DNA from: Streptomyces sp. yr375 | Lineage (GTDB): Bacteria; Actinomycetota; Actinomycetes; Streptomycetales; Streptomycetaceae | Assembly: GCF_900110755.1 (NCBI RefSeq) | Contig: NZ_FOFF01000006.1 | Span: 183,651-247,650 of the forward strand | Length of the DNA: 64,000 nt | Reading direction: 5' to 3' | Part shown: positions 46,327-54,529 of the stretch, piece by piece | Numbering within the stretch: position 1 is the stretch's first letter | Layout: each line of letters begins with the position of its first letter | Notes under the pieces: model-generated | What the model saw: only the letters and a program-made list of their open reading frames with translations | The model's database searches: none | What the model was told of the DNA's origin: nothing | Made by a program: the position numbers and the translations under genes

Positions 46327-48546
46327 TCACCGTGAGCCCCTCGGCGGGGGCGAGGGAGGGGGCGGGGGAGGAACAGGTGGTGGGAGCGGCGGTGGCGGAG
46401 GCGGCCCCCCGTCCGGCCTCGACGGCGGCCGCGGGCCGGGCGGCCGACGCGGCGAGCGGGGCGGCGGGCCGATCGGCCGGACCACGGTCGGAGCGCCGTA
46501 GACGTCGTCCGGAGGCCCGCCCTGCACCGGGGGCTCGCCCGGCCGCGAGCTCTCGTACGACCTCGACCGCTCGCCCCCGCCGCCTTCGCCCCGCCCGGGC
46601 TCCGGCCGTGCGTCCTGCACGTCCCGCAGCTCTTCCGGGAGCCGCAGGTAGGGGTTGGTCCCCGGATTCGGCGCCCGGTACGAGGCACTCGGCGCGTACG
46701 GCCCCGCCCGGTCACCGGCGTGCCCCGAAAGCCCACGCCCCCCGCCGGAAACCTCCGTCACCACACCCCTCAGGTCACCCCGTGCCAGTGGCGCCGCCCG
46801 CCGCCCCGCCGCCCCCGTGACCCACGCCAGCGACGCACCGGCGGCCCCCGCTCCCGCGCCCCACACGGCACCCAGCAGCAGCGCCGCACCGACGCGTCCG
46901 TGCAGCGAGATCCCGGCCCCGAACGCATCGAAGCCCAGCACGGACAGCGAGGCGTCCACGGACAGCTCCGTCAGCCAGACGACCAACGGCAACATCAAGG
47001 CACCCACCACCCCCATGCGCAGAGCACAACGCCCCACGAACCCCGTGAACCCCACCAGCCCCCCGCCGCCACGCCCCGAAGCCCCCGACCCCCCGGACCA
47101 CCCACCCGCGAGACCGGCACCCACCACACCGGCACCCGCTCCTCCGCCCCCTTTACCGACCTCCGCCCCGGCCACCCCGCCCGCCCATCGCCCACGCACC
47201 GCACCGACCCCGGCCCGGTCTGTCCCAGGCCCCGCAGCCCCCGCACGCCCAGCGGCCTCCGCACCCTCCGCAACTCCCGCACCCCTCGCACGCCCCGCAC
47301 CTCCCGCAGCCCCCGTACGCCCACCACCCCCCAAAGCCCCTACAACCCCCACGGCCCCCGCACGCGGAGCGCCCCCCACTCCCGCCCCACCCATCACCGG
47401 CGTCCGTACCGCCGTAAGCACCCCCGCCAGCAGCATCATCAGGGCCGCCGCCACTCCCAGCAGCCACACTCGGCCGTCCAGTCCGGCGAGGCGGCTCAGG
47501 GTCACCGGCTGGTCGGTGCCGAGGCGTAGGAGGTCGTCCAGCGGGGACGGGAGGAGGTTGGTCAGGGCTCCCGTCGCGTGGCCGTCCCACGGGACGAACA
47601 GGCCGAGCGGGATGCCCAACCAGACCCCGTTCGGGGTGCCGAGCAGCGCCGCTCCCGCGATCCGCCGGGGGTGGTCGTCGCCGATCGCCGCGTACGCCGC
47701 CGCCGCGAACCCGGCCGCCACCGCCACCAGCAGCACGGTGACCACGGCGGACACTGCCGGCCGCACCACGCGATGCACCGCCTCCCAGCCGCGCGGCAGC
47801 GGTGTGCGGCGCGAGGCCAGCAGGGCGATCAGCAGGATGCCCAGGCACCAGCCGAGGCCGCCGAACAGCGTGGGAGCCGTGTCGACGGTGAAGCCGACCG
47901 CGGCCTTCGCGTCGACCAGATCGCCGAGCCGGTCGGGCAGCAGCCCACCGATGTCCCCGATACCCCCGATGTCCCCGAGCCCGGGAATCTCCAGACCCCC
48001 GCCCCCGCCCCCGCCACTTCCCGCGCCGCCCCCGCCCAGGCCGGGCAGATCCCCCAACCCCAGCGAGGCGCCGTCGAGCGTGATGACGTCGTGCCCCGCC
48101 CAGGCCAGCCCGCCGAGCATCGCCACGAACAGCGCGACCACCGCGCCGACGCGCGCGAGGAGTTCGGCCGGGGCGATCACAACTCCCGCCGCGCGCAGGG
48201 ACCGTAGGAAGAACCACGACAGGAGCAGCGCGCCCACCAGGCTCACCCCCAATGGCGTGATCTCGATGGCCGTGGTCGCCTGCGCGCCCGTGAGTCCGAA
48301 GGCGGACACATCGCCGGACGGAGTCACCGAGCCGCCGGCGCCCAGGGCCACCACCGCGGCCGTCATCGGGCCCAACGAGCCCGCGGAGTCCGCCCCCAGG
48401 AGATGCAGCCCGAGCGCCGCCGTCCCCGCCATGCCGATCAACGCCCAGCTCACCGCGGTGATCGCGGCCAGCAGTACGTCCGTCCACGGCACGCCCCCAC
48501 CGCGCGCCGTGCTCCCACTGCCCTCGACACCCGTGCCGACCCTCAT
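46327..48546 (-). CDS. Streptophobe family membrane protein
   Basis: A very hydrophobic 739-residue protein restricted, as I recall, to Streptomyces and relatives, of unknown function. Ten or more membrane segments alternate with Gly-rich extracytoplasmic loops (GLGGGGAGSGGGGGGGLEIPG near residue 180 and a long Gly/Ala/Arg stretch near 400-480). The C-terminal ~130 residues are cytoplasmic, Pro/Arg/Gly-rich and end in runs of proline. ATG 48546 begins MRVGTGVEGSG; the longer frame to 48645 is less likely. It is divergent from the FHA-ABC gene, which hints at a common role. Confidence 0.82.
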   Translation of the reverse strand: MRVGTGVEGSGSTARGGGVPWTDVLLAAITAVSWALIGMAGTAALGLHLLGADSAGSLGPMTAAVVALGAGGSVTPSGDVSAFGLTGAQATTAIEITPLGVSLVGALLLSWFFLRSLRAAGVVIAPAELLARVGAVVALFVAMLGGLAWAGHDVITLDGASLGLGDLPGLGGGGAGSGGGGGGGLEIPGLGDIGGIGDIGGLLPDRLGDLVDAKAAVGFTVDTAPTLFGGLGWCLGILLIALLASRRTPLPRGWEAVHRVVRPAVSAVVTVLLVAVAAGFAAAAYAAIGDDHPRRIAGAALLGTPNGVWLGIPLGLFVPWDGHATGALTNLLPSPLDDLLRLGTDQPVTLSRLAGLDGRVWLLGVAAALMMLLAGVLTAVRTPVMGGAGVGGAPRAGAVGVVGALGGGGRTGAAGGAGRARGAGVAEGAEAAGRAGAAGPGTDRAGVGAVRGRWAGGVAGAEVGKGGGGAGAGVVGAGLAGGWSGGSGASGRGGGGLVGFTGFVGRCALRMGVVGALMLPLVVWLTELSVDASLSVLGFDAFGAGISLHGRVGAALLLGAVWGAGAGAAGASLAWVTGAAGRRAAPLARGDLRGVVTEVSGGGRGLSGHAGDRAGPYAPSASYRAPNPGTNPYLRLPEELRDVQDARPEPGRGEGGGGERSRSYESSRPGEPPVQGGPPDDVYGAPTVVRPIGPPPRSPRRPPGPRPPSRPDGGPPPPPPLPPPVPPPPPPSPPPRGSR

Positions 48547-48793
48547 GCAGACCCCCCGATCCGCGGTGCGAAGCGGCGAAGATCGCCGCTTCCGTCCCCC
48601 CTCGCGTGCTTTTACCACTCTCCGGTCCGGTTTCAACCCCGTCAACGGGAACGGCCGATACGCTCGCGCACGCTCTTCACAAGGCCCGACTTTCGGTCAG
48701 GGGGCCGCTACTGAAATAGTTCCCCCCGATGTTCGACATCCCTAGACTCCCCGTCGATGGGGCTAACTCGGGGGACAACTCAGTGGGGCTGGA

Positions 48794-51364
48794 GTGCCGG
48801 AACTCGTACTGGAATTGAACGGACGCACCTGGACGCTCGATCCGTCCAGGACATACACCCTCGGACGTGATCCGCAGGGGGACGTCGTCCTAGACGACGC
48901 CAGGGTCTCCTGGCGTCACGCCACGGTCAGCTTCAACGGCCGCAGTTGGGTCGTCGAGGACCATGGCAGCACCAACGGCACGTGGGCGCAGGGCCAGCGG
49001 GTCCAGCAGTTGGAGATCGGCCCTGGCGCGGCGCTGCACCTGGGCAACGCGACCGACGGGCCGCGGCTGAACCTGACGGGAGCGGCCGCGGGCGCGGGAG
49101 CGCAGGCACCCGCCGCTCAGCAGCAGCCGCAGCAGCCGTACGCCGCGCAGGCCGCGAACCCGGGCTGGGCCCAGCAGGCCCAGGCCCCGCAGCCGCAGGC
49201 CGCGCAGGGTTCGCCGCCCGCACAGGCCGGCTGGCAGCAGCCGCAGCAGGCCGCACCGCAGGTCCCGCAGCAGCAGGGACCGGCCGAGGGCTATGCCCAG
49301 AAGGTTCCCGGTGGTGGCGCGGGGGCGCCGCCGGTCTACGGCGACCGCAGCCCCACCACGTTCCACCAGTTCTCCCTCGGCCGCGTGATGCGCATCGGCC
49401 GTGCCCTGGAGAACGAGCTGGTCGTCTCCGACCTGCAAGTCTCGCGCAACCACGCCGAGTTCCACTCGACGCCCGACGGGCGCATGGAGATCCGCGACCT
49501 CGGCTCGCACAACGGCACCTACGTCAACGGCCAGCCGATCGCCAAGGGCGGCTCGGTCCAGTTGGGCCCGACCGACGTCGTCGGCGTCGGCCACTCGACG
49601 TTCCGGATCGTCGGCGACCGGCTCGAGGAGTTCGTCGACACCGGTGACGTCTCCTTCTCGGCCCGCCACCTGACCGTCACGGTCGACGGCGGCAAGCAGA
49701 TCCTCAAGGACGTCTCCTTCGGCGTCCCCGAGAAGTCGCTGATCGCGGTCATCGGACCGTCCGGTTCCGGCAAGTCCACCCTGCTCAAGGCGCTCACCGG
49801 CTACCGGCCCGCCAACCAGGGCGACGTCCTCTACGACAACCGCAACCTCTACAAGCAGTTCGCCGAACTGCGCCAGCGCATCGGCCTGGTCCCGCAGGAC
49901 GACATCCTGCACAAGGAACTGACCGTCAAGCGGGCCCTCAAGTACGCGGCCAAGCTCCGCTTCCCCGCCGACACCACGGGCGCCGAGCGCGACGCCCGCA
50001 TCGACGAGGTGCTGCGCGAACTCAAGCTGGACATCCACAAAGAGAAGAAGATCACCTCCCTCTCCGGTGGCCAGCGCAAGCGCGTCTCGGTGGCCCTGGA
50101 GCTGCTCACCAAGCCGTCGCTGATCTTCCTGGACGAACCCACGTCGGGCCTCGACCCGGGCATGGACCGCGATGTCATGCAGTTGCTGCGCGGCCTCGCC
50201 GACGACGGCCGCACGGTCCTCGTCGTCACGCACTCCGTGGCCGAACTGGCGATCTGCGACAAGCTGTTGGTGATGGCCCCGGGCGGCTCGGTCGCCTACT
50301 TCGGCCCGCCCGAGGAGGCACTGAACTTCTTCGGCTACGACACCTGGGCCGACGTCTTCTCCGCCTTCGAGAACTACCGCGACTACGACTGGGCGGGCCG
50401 CTGGAAGGGCTCGCAGCACTACCAGATGTACGCCGCGGACATCGACGCCATCGCGCCGCAGTCCGTACAGATGCCGCCGATGCAGGCGATGAAGCCGCCG
50501 AAGCCGCAGGGCTGGATGTCGCAGTTCGTCACACTGGTGCGCCGCTATGTCTCGGTGATCGTCTCCGACAAGGGCTTCCTGGCGCTGACGGTGATCCTGC
50601 CGGCCGTCCTCGGCGCGGTGAGCCTGCTCATCGACTCCGGCAACGGCCTGCTGCCCAACCCGGTCAACCCGAAGTCGGGCCGGATCATCCCCAACGGCAC
50701 GGCCACCACCGTCCTGCTGATCCTCGCGGTCGGCGCCTGCTTCGCGGGCGCGGCGAACTCCGTCCGTGAGCTGATCAAGGAACGGGTCATCTACGAGCGG
50801 GAACGCGCGACCGGCCTGTCGCGCTCCGCGTACCTGATGTCCAAGGTGTTCGTGCTCGGCGTCATCACCGTGCTGCAAGGTCTGCTGGTCGGCGTGATCG
50901 GCTTCGCGAGCCGGGAGATCCCGACCCAGGGCCTGGTCCTCGGCAGCGCCACCCTGGTCGAGCTGTCGATCCCGATCATGGCGCTGGGCTTCACGTCGAT
51001 GATGTTCGGCCTGGTCATCTCGTCGCTGGTGAAGACGGCCGAGAAGACGATGCCGCTGCTGGTCATGTTCGCGATCATCCAGGTCGTGTTCACCGGCTGT
51101 CTGTTCAGCCTGAACGGCGCGGTCGGCGTCAACCAGTTCTCGTACCTGATGCCGTCCCGCTGGGCCGTCGCGGCCGCCGGCGCCACGCTGGACTTCAACA
51201 AGATCAGCCCGCCGAAGGACGGCGGCGCGACGGACCCGCTGTGGGAGCACACCGTTGGCGCCTGGGGCCTGGACATGGCCGCGCTGATCGCCCTCGGCGT
51301 GGTCTGCGGCTTCTTCGTGGCGCGCTTCCTGCGCCGCCACGAGCCCGAGGTCATGCGCAAGTAG
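48794..51364 (+). CDS. FHA domain-ABC transporter fusion (ATPase plus permease)
   Basis: An 856-residue half-transporter. Residues 1-95 are an FHA phosphothreonine-binding domain (LGRDPQGDVVLDDARVSWRHATV, DHGSTNGTWAQG). A Gln/Ala/Pro linker (~105-175) leads to a second FHA domain (IGRALENELVVSDLQVSRNHAEF, GSHNGTYVNGQPI). The ATPase has Walker A GPSGSGKSTL near 325, LSGGQRKRVS and LIFLDEPTSGLDPG. The ABC2 permease part has six membrane segments in the last 270 residues. Ser/Thr kinase control through the FHA domains is likely. Substrate unknown; an exporter by type. It starts at GTG 48794. Confidence 0.93.
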   Translation: MPELVLELNGRTWTLDPSRTYTLGRDPQGDVVLDDARVSWRHATVSFNGRSWVVEDHGSTNGTWAQGQRVQQLEIGPGAALHLGNATDGPRLNLTGAAAGAGAQAPAAQQQPQQPYAAQAANPGWAQQAQAPQPQAAQGSPPAQAGWQQPQQAAPQVPQQQGPAEGYAQKVPGGGAGAPPVYGDRSPTTFHQFSLGRVMRIGRALENELVVSDLQVSRNHAEFHSTPDGRMEIRDLGSHNGTYVNGQPIAKGGSVQLGPTDVVGVGHSTFRIVGDRLEEFVDTGDVSFSARHLTVTVDGGKQILKDVSFGVPEKSLIAVIGPSGSGKSTLLKALTGYRPANQGDVLYDNRNLYKQFAELRQRIGLVPQDDILHKELTVKRALKYAAKLRFPADTTGAERDARIDEVLRELKLDIHKEKKITSLSGGQRKRVSVALELLTKPSLIFLDEPTSGLDPGMDRDVMQLLRGLADDGRTVLVVTHSVAELAICDKLLVMAPGGSVAYFGPPEEALNFFGYDTWADVFSAFENYRDYDWAGRWKGSQHYQMYAADIDAIAPQSVQMPPMQAMKPPKPQGWMSQFVTLVRRYVSVIVSDKGFLALTVILPAVLGAVSLLIDSGNGLLPNPVNPKSGRIIPNGTATTVLLILAVGACFAGAANSVRELIKERVIYERERATGLSRSAYLMSKVFVLGVITVLQGLLVGVIGFASREIPTQGLVLGSATLVELSIPIMALGFTSMMFGLVISSLVKTAEKTMPLLVMFAIIQVVFTGCLFSLNGAVGVNQFSYLMPSRWAVAAAGATLDFNKISPPKDGGATDPLWEHTVGAWGLDMAALIALGVVCGFFVARFLRRHEPEVMRK

Positions 51365-51378
51365 TCGTTCCCGCAGTA

Positions 51379-51422
51379 CGCCGATGGGCGGCACCCCGTG
51401 CAAGGGGTGCCGCCCATCGGCG
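51379..51422. terminator. Perfect 19-bp hairpin after the FHA-ABC gene
   Basis: CGCCGATGGGCGGCACCCC pairs with GGGGTGCCGCCCATCGGCG around GTGCAA. It serves the gene ending at 51364 and possibly the convergent one ending at 51459. Confidence 0.88.
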
Positions 51423-51458
51423 CGTGAAGGTCGCTCAGTACGTCACTCGGTACGTCAC

Positions 51459-52205
51459 TCAGTACGCGCTGTTGACGTTGTCGATCGAGCCGTACCGGTC
51501 GGCCGCGTAGTTGGCGGCGGCCGTGATGTTGGCGACCGGGTCGTAGATGTTCCAGGACGTACCGGGCACGTGGTACGCCTTGAAGGTGGGCGGGATCACC
51601 TGGAGCAGACCCTTGGACGGGATGCCGTTGATGGCGTTGATGTCCCAGTTGTTGATCGCGTTCGGGTTGCCCGAGGACTCGCGCATGATGTTCTTGTGCA
51701 GGCCGTGGTAGCTGCCCGGGATGCCCTTGGACTTCATGATGTCCAGCGAGCGCTTGATCCAGCCGTCCAGGTTGTTGGCGTAGGTCTTGGTGACGGCCTT
51801 CTTGATCGCGGCGCGCTTGGCGGACCGGCTCGCGGCCTCCTTCGCCTTGCGCGCGGCTGCGGCCTTCTTCTTCGCGGCGGCAGCGGCGGCCGCCTTCTTC
51901 TTCGCGGCAGCGGTCTTCGCGGCGGCAGCCTTCGCCGCGGCGGCCTTCTTCTTCGCGGCGGCAGCGGCGGCGGCCTTCTTCTTCGCCTCGATGGCGTCGG
52001 CCTTCACGCTCGCGCCGGCGAGCTGGTCGGTCACGCTGCCCTTCACGTCCTTGACCTGCTCGGAGCTGTAGGCGACCCGGGCCGAGGAGACGGCGTCCGT
52101 CTTGGTGGTCGTCTGCGCGTCGGCCGGCACCACGGAGAAGGCGAGGGCGGCGGCGCCGAGGGTGGCGGCACCCGCGATCGCGATCTTGTGAGTGTTCTTG
52201 GGCAT
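51459..52205 (-). CDS. Secreted transglycosylase SLT domain protein
   Basis: A peptidoglycan-cleaving enzyme of 248 residues. The signal peptide is KIAIAGAATLGAAALAFSVVPADA. A Lys/Ala repeat region (EAKKKAAAAAAAKKKAAAAKA, residues ~78-135) forms a basic helical spacer that may bind the wall. The SLT domain has the catalytic Glu in NIMRESSGNPNAINNWD, then GIPSKGLLQVIPPTFKAY and NYAADRYGSIDNV. ATG 52205 gives the correct signal peptide; the frame up to 52337 is the leader RNA, not protein. GAGG lies 10 nt before the ATG inside a leader hairpin, so translation may be switched by RNA structure. Confidence 0.92.
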   Translation of the reverse strand: MPKNTHKIAIAGAATLGAAALAFSVVPADAQTTTKTDAVSSARVAYSSEQVKDVKGSVTDQLAGASVKADAIEAKKKAAAAAAAKKKAAAAKAAAAKTAAAKKKAAAAAAAKKKAAAARKAKEAASRSAKRAAIKKAVTKTYANNLDGWIKRSLDIMKSKGIPGSYHGLHKNIMRESSGNPNAINNWDINAINGIPSKGLLQVIPPTFKAYHVPGTSWNIYDPVANITAAANYAADRYGSIDNVNSAY

Positions 52206-52315
52206 GGCGGAAGGACCTCTTCGACTAGGGGAGGTCGCTCTCTTCGTCCGACGGCGGACAGCGGGTGCTTGAGGCACGGGCGCCGCCGGGGAGAACCCAC
52301 GGCGCTGAGCGACGA
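52206..52315 (-). ncRNA. Structured 5' leader RNA of the transglycosylase gene, riboswitch-like
   Basis: On the minus strand GTCGCT (52313-52308) can pair with AGCGAC (52239-52234), closing a domain with three hairpins: GCGCCG/CGGCGC (52305-52280), GTGC/GCAC (52277-52265) and GTCCG/CGGAC (52259-52246). A second helix, GACCTC (52236-52231) with GAGGTC (52219-52214), covers the GAGG ribosome site. The two helices share bases 52234-52236 and exclude each other. I do not see the motifs I expect for the c-di-AMP (ydaO) class that controls other Streptomyces wall hydrolases, so the ligand, if any, is unknown. Confidence 0.65.
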
Positions 52316-52321
52316 GAACCA

Positions 52322-52350
52322 TTCTTAGCTGCCGCAAAACGGACAGGCAA
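52322..52350 (-). promoter_or_regulatory. Promoter of the transglycosylase leader
   Basis: TTGCCT (52350-52345) and TAAGAA (52327-52322) are 17 nt apart on the minus strand. The start would fall near 52315, exactly where the structured leader begins. The -10 is not perfect. Confidence 0.5.
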
Positions 52351-52395
52351 AGGTGTGACGTACGATCCTCGATAGGAGACCAGGGAAGGGCAAAA

Positions 52396-52421
52396 CGGGA
52401 CAGATAGAGCTATCTGCCCCG
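52396..52421 (-). terminator. Hairpin after the QueA-like gene
   Basis: CGGG-A-CAGATAG pairs with CTATCTG-C-CCCG around an AG loop. It is 117 bp past the QueA-like stop and 46 bp before the next promoter, so it may end the upstream transcript. Confidence 0.5.
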
Positions 52422-52537
52422 CTCATGTCGGTCGCCTTGCTCTCCTATCGCCCCTCGTAGGTGACCTGCGCCCTATGCGGGGGCTCACACGGAGCCCACC
52501 CCGTTCTCACCGCGCGTTGCCAAAGCAACGCTCTGCG

Positions 52538-53593
52538 TCAGCACTCTTGCGGGAGGATGAGGTGCACGTCCCCGAACTCGTGCCACAGATAGCGCCCGCG
52601 CAGCGCCTCCTCGTAGCCCCGGTCGATCGCCGCCCGCCCCGCCACCGCCGCCAGCATCAGCAGATGCGAGGCCTCCGGCTCGTGCAGCCCGGTCAGCAGC
52701 CCGTCCACCACCCGCACCCCGCGCGCGGGCGTGACGACGAGATCCGTCCACCCCGCACGCGCGCGTACGACCCCGTCCGCCCCGGCCGCCGACTCCACGG
52801 CCCGCACCGCCGTCGTACCCACCGCCAGCACCCGCCCGTCGCCCGCCCGCCCCGCGTTGATCAGCCGCGCCGACGCCTCCGGCACCGCGAACCGCTCCGG
52901 ATACGGCGGCTCGTGCGCCTCCGCCGACGCGACCCCCGTGTGCAGCGTGACCGGCGCGAACCGCACCCCCCGGCTCACCAGCTCCGCCACCAGCCCCGCC
53001 GTGAAGGGCCGCGCCGCACTCGGCATCTCCGCGCTGCCCGCCCCGTCGGCCGACGGCAGCGCGAACACCGTCTGGTAGACGGACAGCGGCTGATCCCGCT
53101 CCGTATAGGAGTAACGGATGGGGCGCCCGTGCTCGCGCAGCACCCCGGGCACCGCCCCACCGGGCGACACCCGCGCCCACCACAACCGCCCACTCCCCGG
53201 ACTCAGCGGCTCCTCCAGCACCAACCGCGCACCCCCGGGCAGCCGCACCCGCGCCCCCACCGGCCCGCCCGCACGCGCGCGCGTGGTGCCGTCCCCGTCC
53301 GGAACCCGCAGCTCCACGGCCCACCGGCCGTCGTCCCCGCGCGTAGAGAAGTGCACCACCACGCGCGCGTGCCCGATCCGCCCGTTCACGGCCGCCGCCA
53401 GCGTCGGCGAGGTGTTCACCACCAGCAGGTCCCCGGCCCGCAACAGACCCGGCAGCTCCCGGAAGGCGTGGTGCGCCACCTCCGTCCCCCGCGACACCAG
53501 CAGCCGCACATCACCGCGGCCCCGCCCCGGCCCACGCTGCTCGGCCGGCACCCGCGCCGACAACTCCTCCGGCACCCGCACGGCCAGCGTCAT
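52538..53593 (-). CDS. QueA-like S-adenosylmethionine:tRNA ribosyltransferase-isomerase
   Basis: A 351-residue protein of the QueA family, which in queuosine-making bacteria transfers the ribosyl part of SAM to preQ1 in tRNA. Family segments are LRAGDLLVVNTSPTLAA near residue 60, YQTVFALPSADGAGSAEMPSAARPFT near 180, VTLHTGVASAE and VLAVGTTAVRAVES near 275. It ends HLILPQEC. ATG 53593 overlaps the stop of the upstream SDR gene. No tgt, queC, queD or queE gene is in the window, so it may serve another reaction. It is somewhat diverged from enterobacterial QueA. Confidence 0.87.
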   Translation of the reverse strand: MTLAVRVPEELSARVPAEQRGPGRGRGDVRLLVSRGTEVAHHAFRELPGLLRAGDLLVVNTSPTLAAAVNGRIGHARVVVHFSTRGDDGRWAVELRVPDGDGTTRARAGGPVGARVRLPGGARLVLEEPLSPGSGRLWWARVSPGGAVPGVLREHGRPIRYSYTERDQPLSVYQTVFALPSADGAGSAEMPSAARPFTAGLVAELVSRGVRFAPVTLHTGVASAEAHEPPYPERFAVPEASARLINAGRAGDGRVLAVGTTAVRAVESAAGADGVVRARAGWTDLVVTPARGVRVVDGLLTGLHEPEASHLLMLAAVAGRAAIDRGYEEALRGRYLWHEFGDVHLILPQEC

Positions 53594-54288
53594 CGCCCGC
53601 CCTCCAGCAGCGCCGGGGCCGCGTACCGCCCGCTCGCCGGCCGCTCGTCCAGCAGCCGTACAAACGCCGGCGCCACACCGTCCGGCCCGGGCCGCGGCCC
53701 GTCGTCGTCCGGTACGGCCGCCGCGTACAGGTCCGTGGCCATGTCCCCGGGGTCCACCGCCCACACCCGCAGCCGCGGCTCCTCCACGCCGAGCACCGCC
53801 GCGAGCTGGTCCAGGGCCGCCTTGGACGCCCCGTAACCGCCCCACGTCCCGTACGCCTCGGCGGCCGCGTCCGAGCTGACGGTGATCACCGCGCCCGCCC
53901 GCGCCCCGCGCAGCAGCGGCAGCGCCTCCTGGACCAGCCCCAGCGCCGCCACCACGTTCACCTCCAGCGCCCGCCGCAGCCCGTCCAGGGGCAGCTCCGC
54001 CAGCCGCACCAGCGGCTCGGCCCCCAGCGCGCTCGCGTTGTTCACCAGCAGGTCACAGCCCCCGAGCTGCCGGGCGGCCGCCACCAGCTCGGCCCGGTGC
54101 CCGGCATCCGTGACGTCCCCCACGCGGGCCTCGACCCGCGTCCCGTACGACGCCACGGCCGCCGCCGTGTCCTTGAGCACCTCCGCCGTCCTGGCGTCGA
54201 GCACCAGATCCCACCCTCGCGCGGCCAGGGCTTCGGCCAGCGCCCGCCCCAGCCCCTTCGAAGCCCCCGTGATGATCGCTACCGGCAT
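53590..54288 (-). CDS. Short-chain dehydrogenase/reductase
   Basis: A 232-residue SDR. The cofactor motif is TGASKGLG near the N-terminus, then NNAS, a catalytic Ser in ITVSSDAAAEAYGTWGG and YGASK. The region after strand 6 (VDPGDMATDLYAAAVPDDD) is typical of classical SDRs; the substrate is unknown. ATG 54288 has GAGGGGA at 8-10 nt; the longer frame to 54336 is not supported. The stop overlaps the QueA-like start (ATGA), so the two proteins are translationally coupled. Confidence 0.9.
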   Translation of the reverse strand: MPVAIITGASKGLGRALAEALAARGWDLVLDARTAEVLKDTAAAVASYGTRVEARVGDVTDAGHRAELVAAARQLGGCDLLVNNASALGAEPLVRLAELPLDGLRRALEVNVVAALGLVQEALPLLRGARAGAVITVSSDAAAEAYGTWGGYGASKAALDQLAAVLGVEEPRLRVWAVDPGDMATDLYAAAVPDDDGPRPGPDGVAPAFVRLLDERPASGRYAAPALLEGGR

Positions 54289-54529
54289 GACAACCGTCCC
54301 CTCGTCGAACCCGCCGCCACCCGGCGACGACCCCAACGTAGGAACCGTCCCCCCACCGCCGCCTCGGCCAGGGGACGCACCTGCGAAGCACCCTTCGTCG
54401 TACGCCGCCGACCCGGTCCCGGAGCCCTAGGACCCCGCACCCGGGACCTCGGCCCTAGGTCTCCCGCCCCAGGCCACGGCCGTCACCGGACCGATCCGCG
54501 GTGTCACACCCCGCCGGTACCGTGAGGAC

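Noticed and set aside
46264..46501. Plus-strand frame MTNPPTADPDRHPDRHRDRHRE followed by poly-Gly
   Set aside because: It runs antisense to the Pro-rich tail of the streptophobe gene; the His/Arg repeat arises from the GGCACCGCGACC-type composition.
46655..48745. 696-codon plus-strand Pro/Ala/Thr-rich frame
   Set aside because: Antisense of the streptophobe gene; the proline runs are complements of its Gly-rich loops.
52206..52337. N-terminal protein extension of the transglycosylase (start at 52337)
   Set aside because: The signal peptide begins at ATG 52205 with normal features; the upstream segment is the structured leader.
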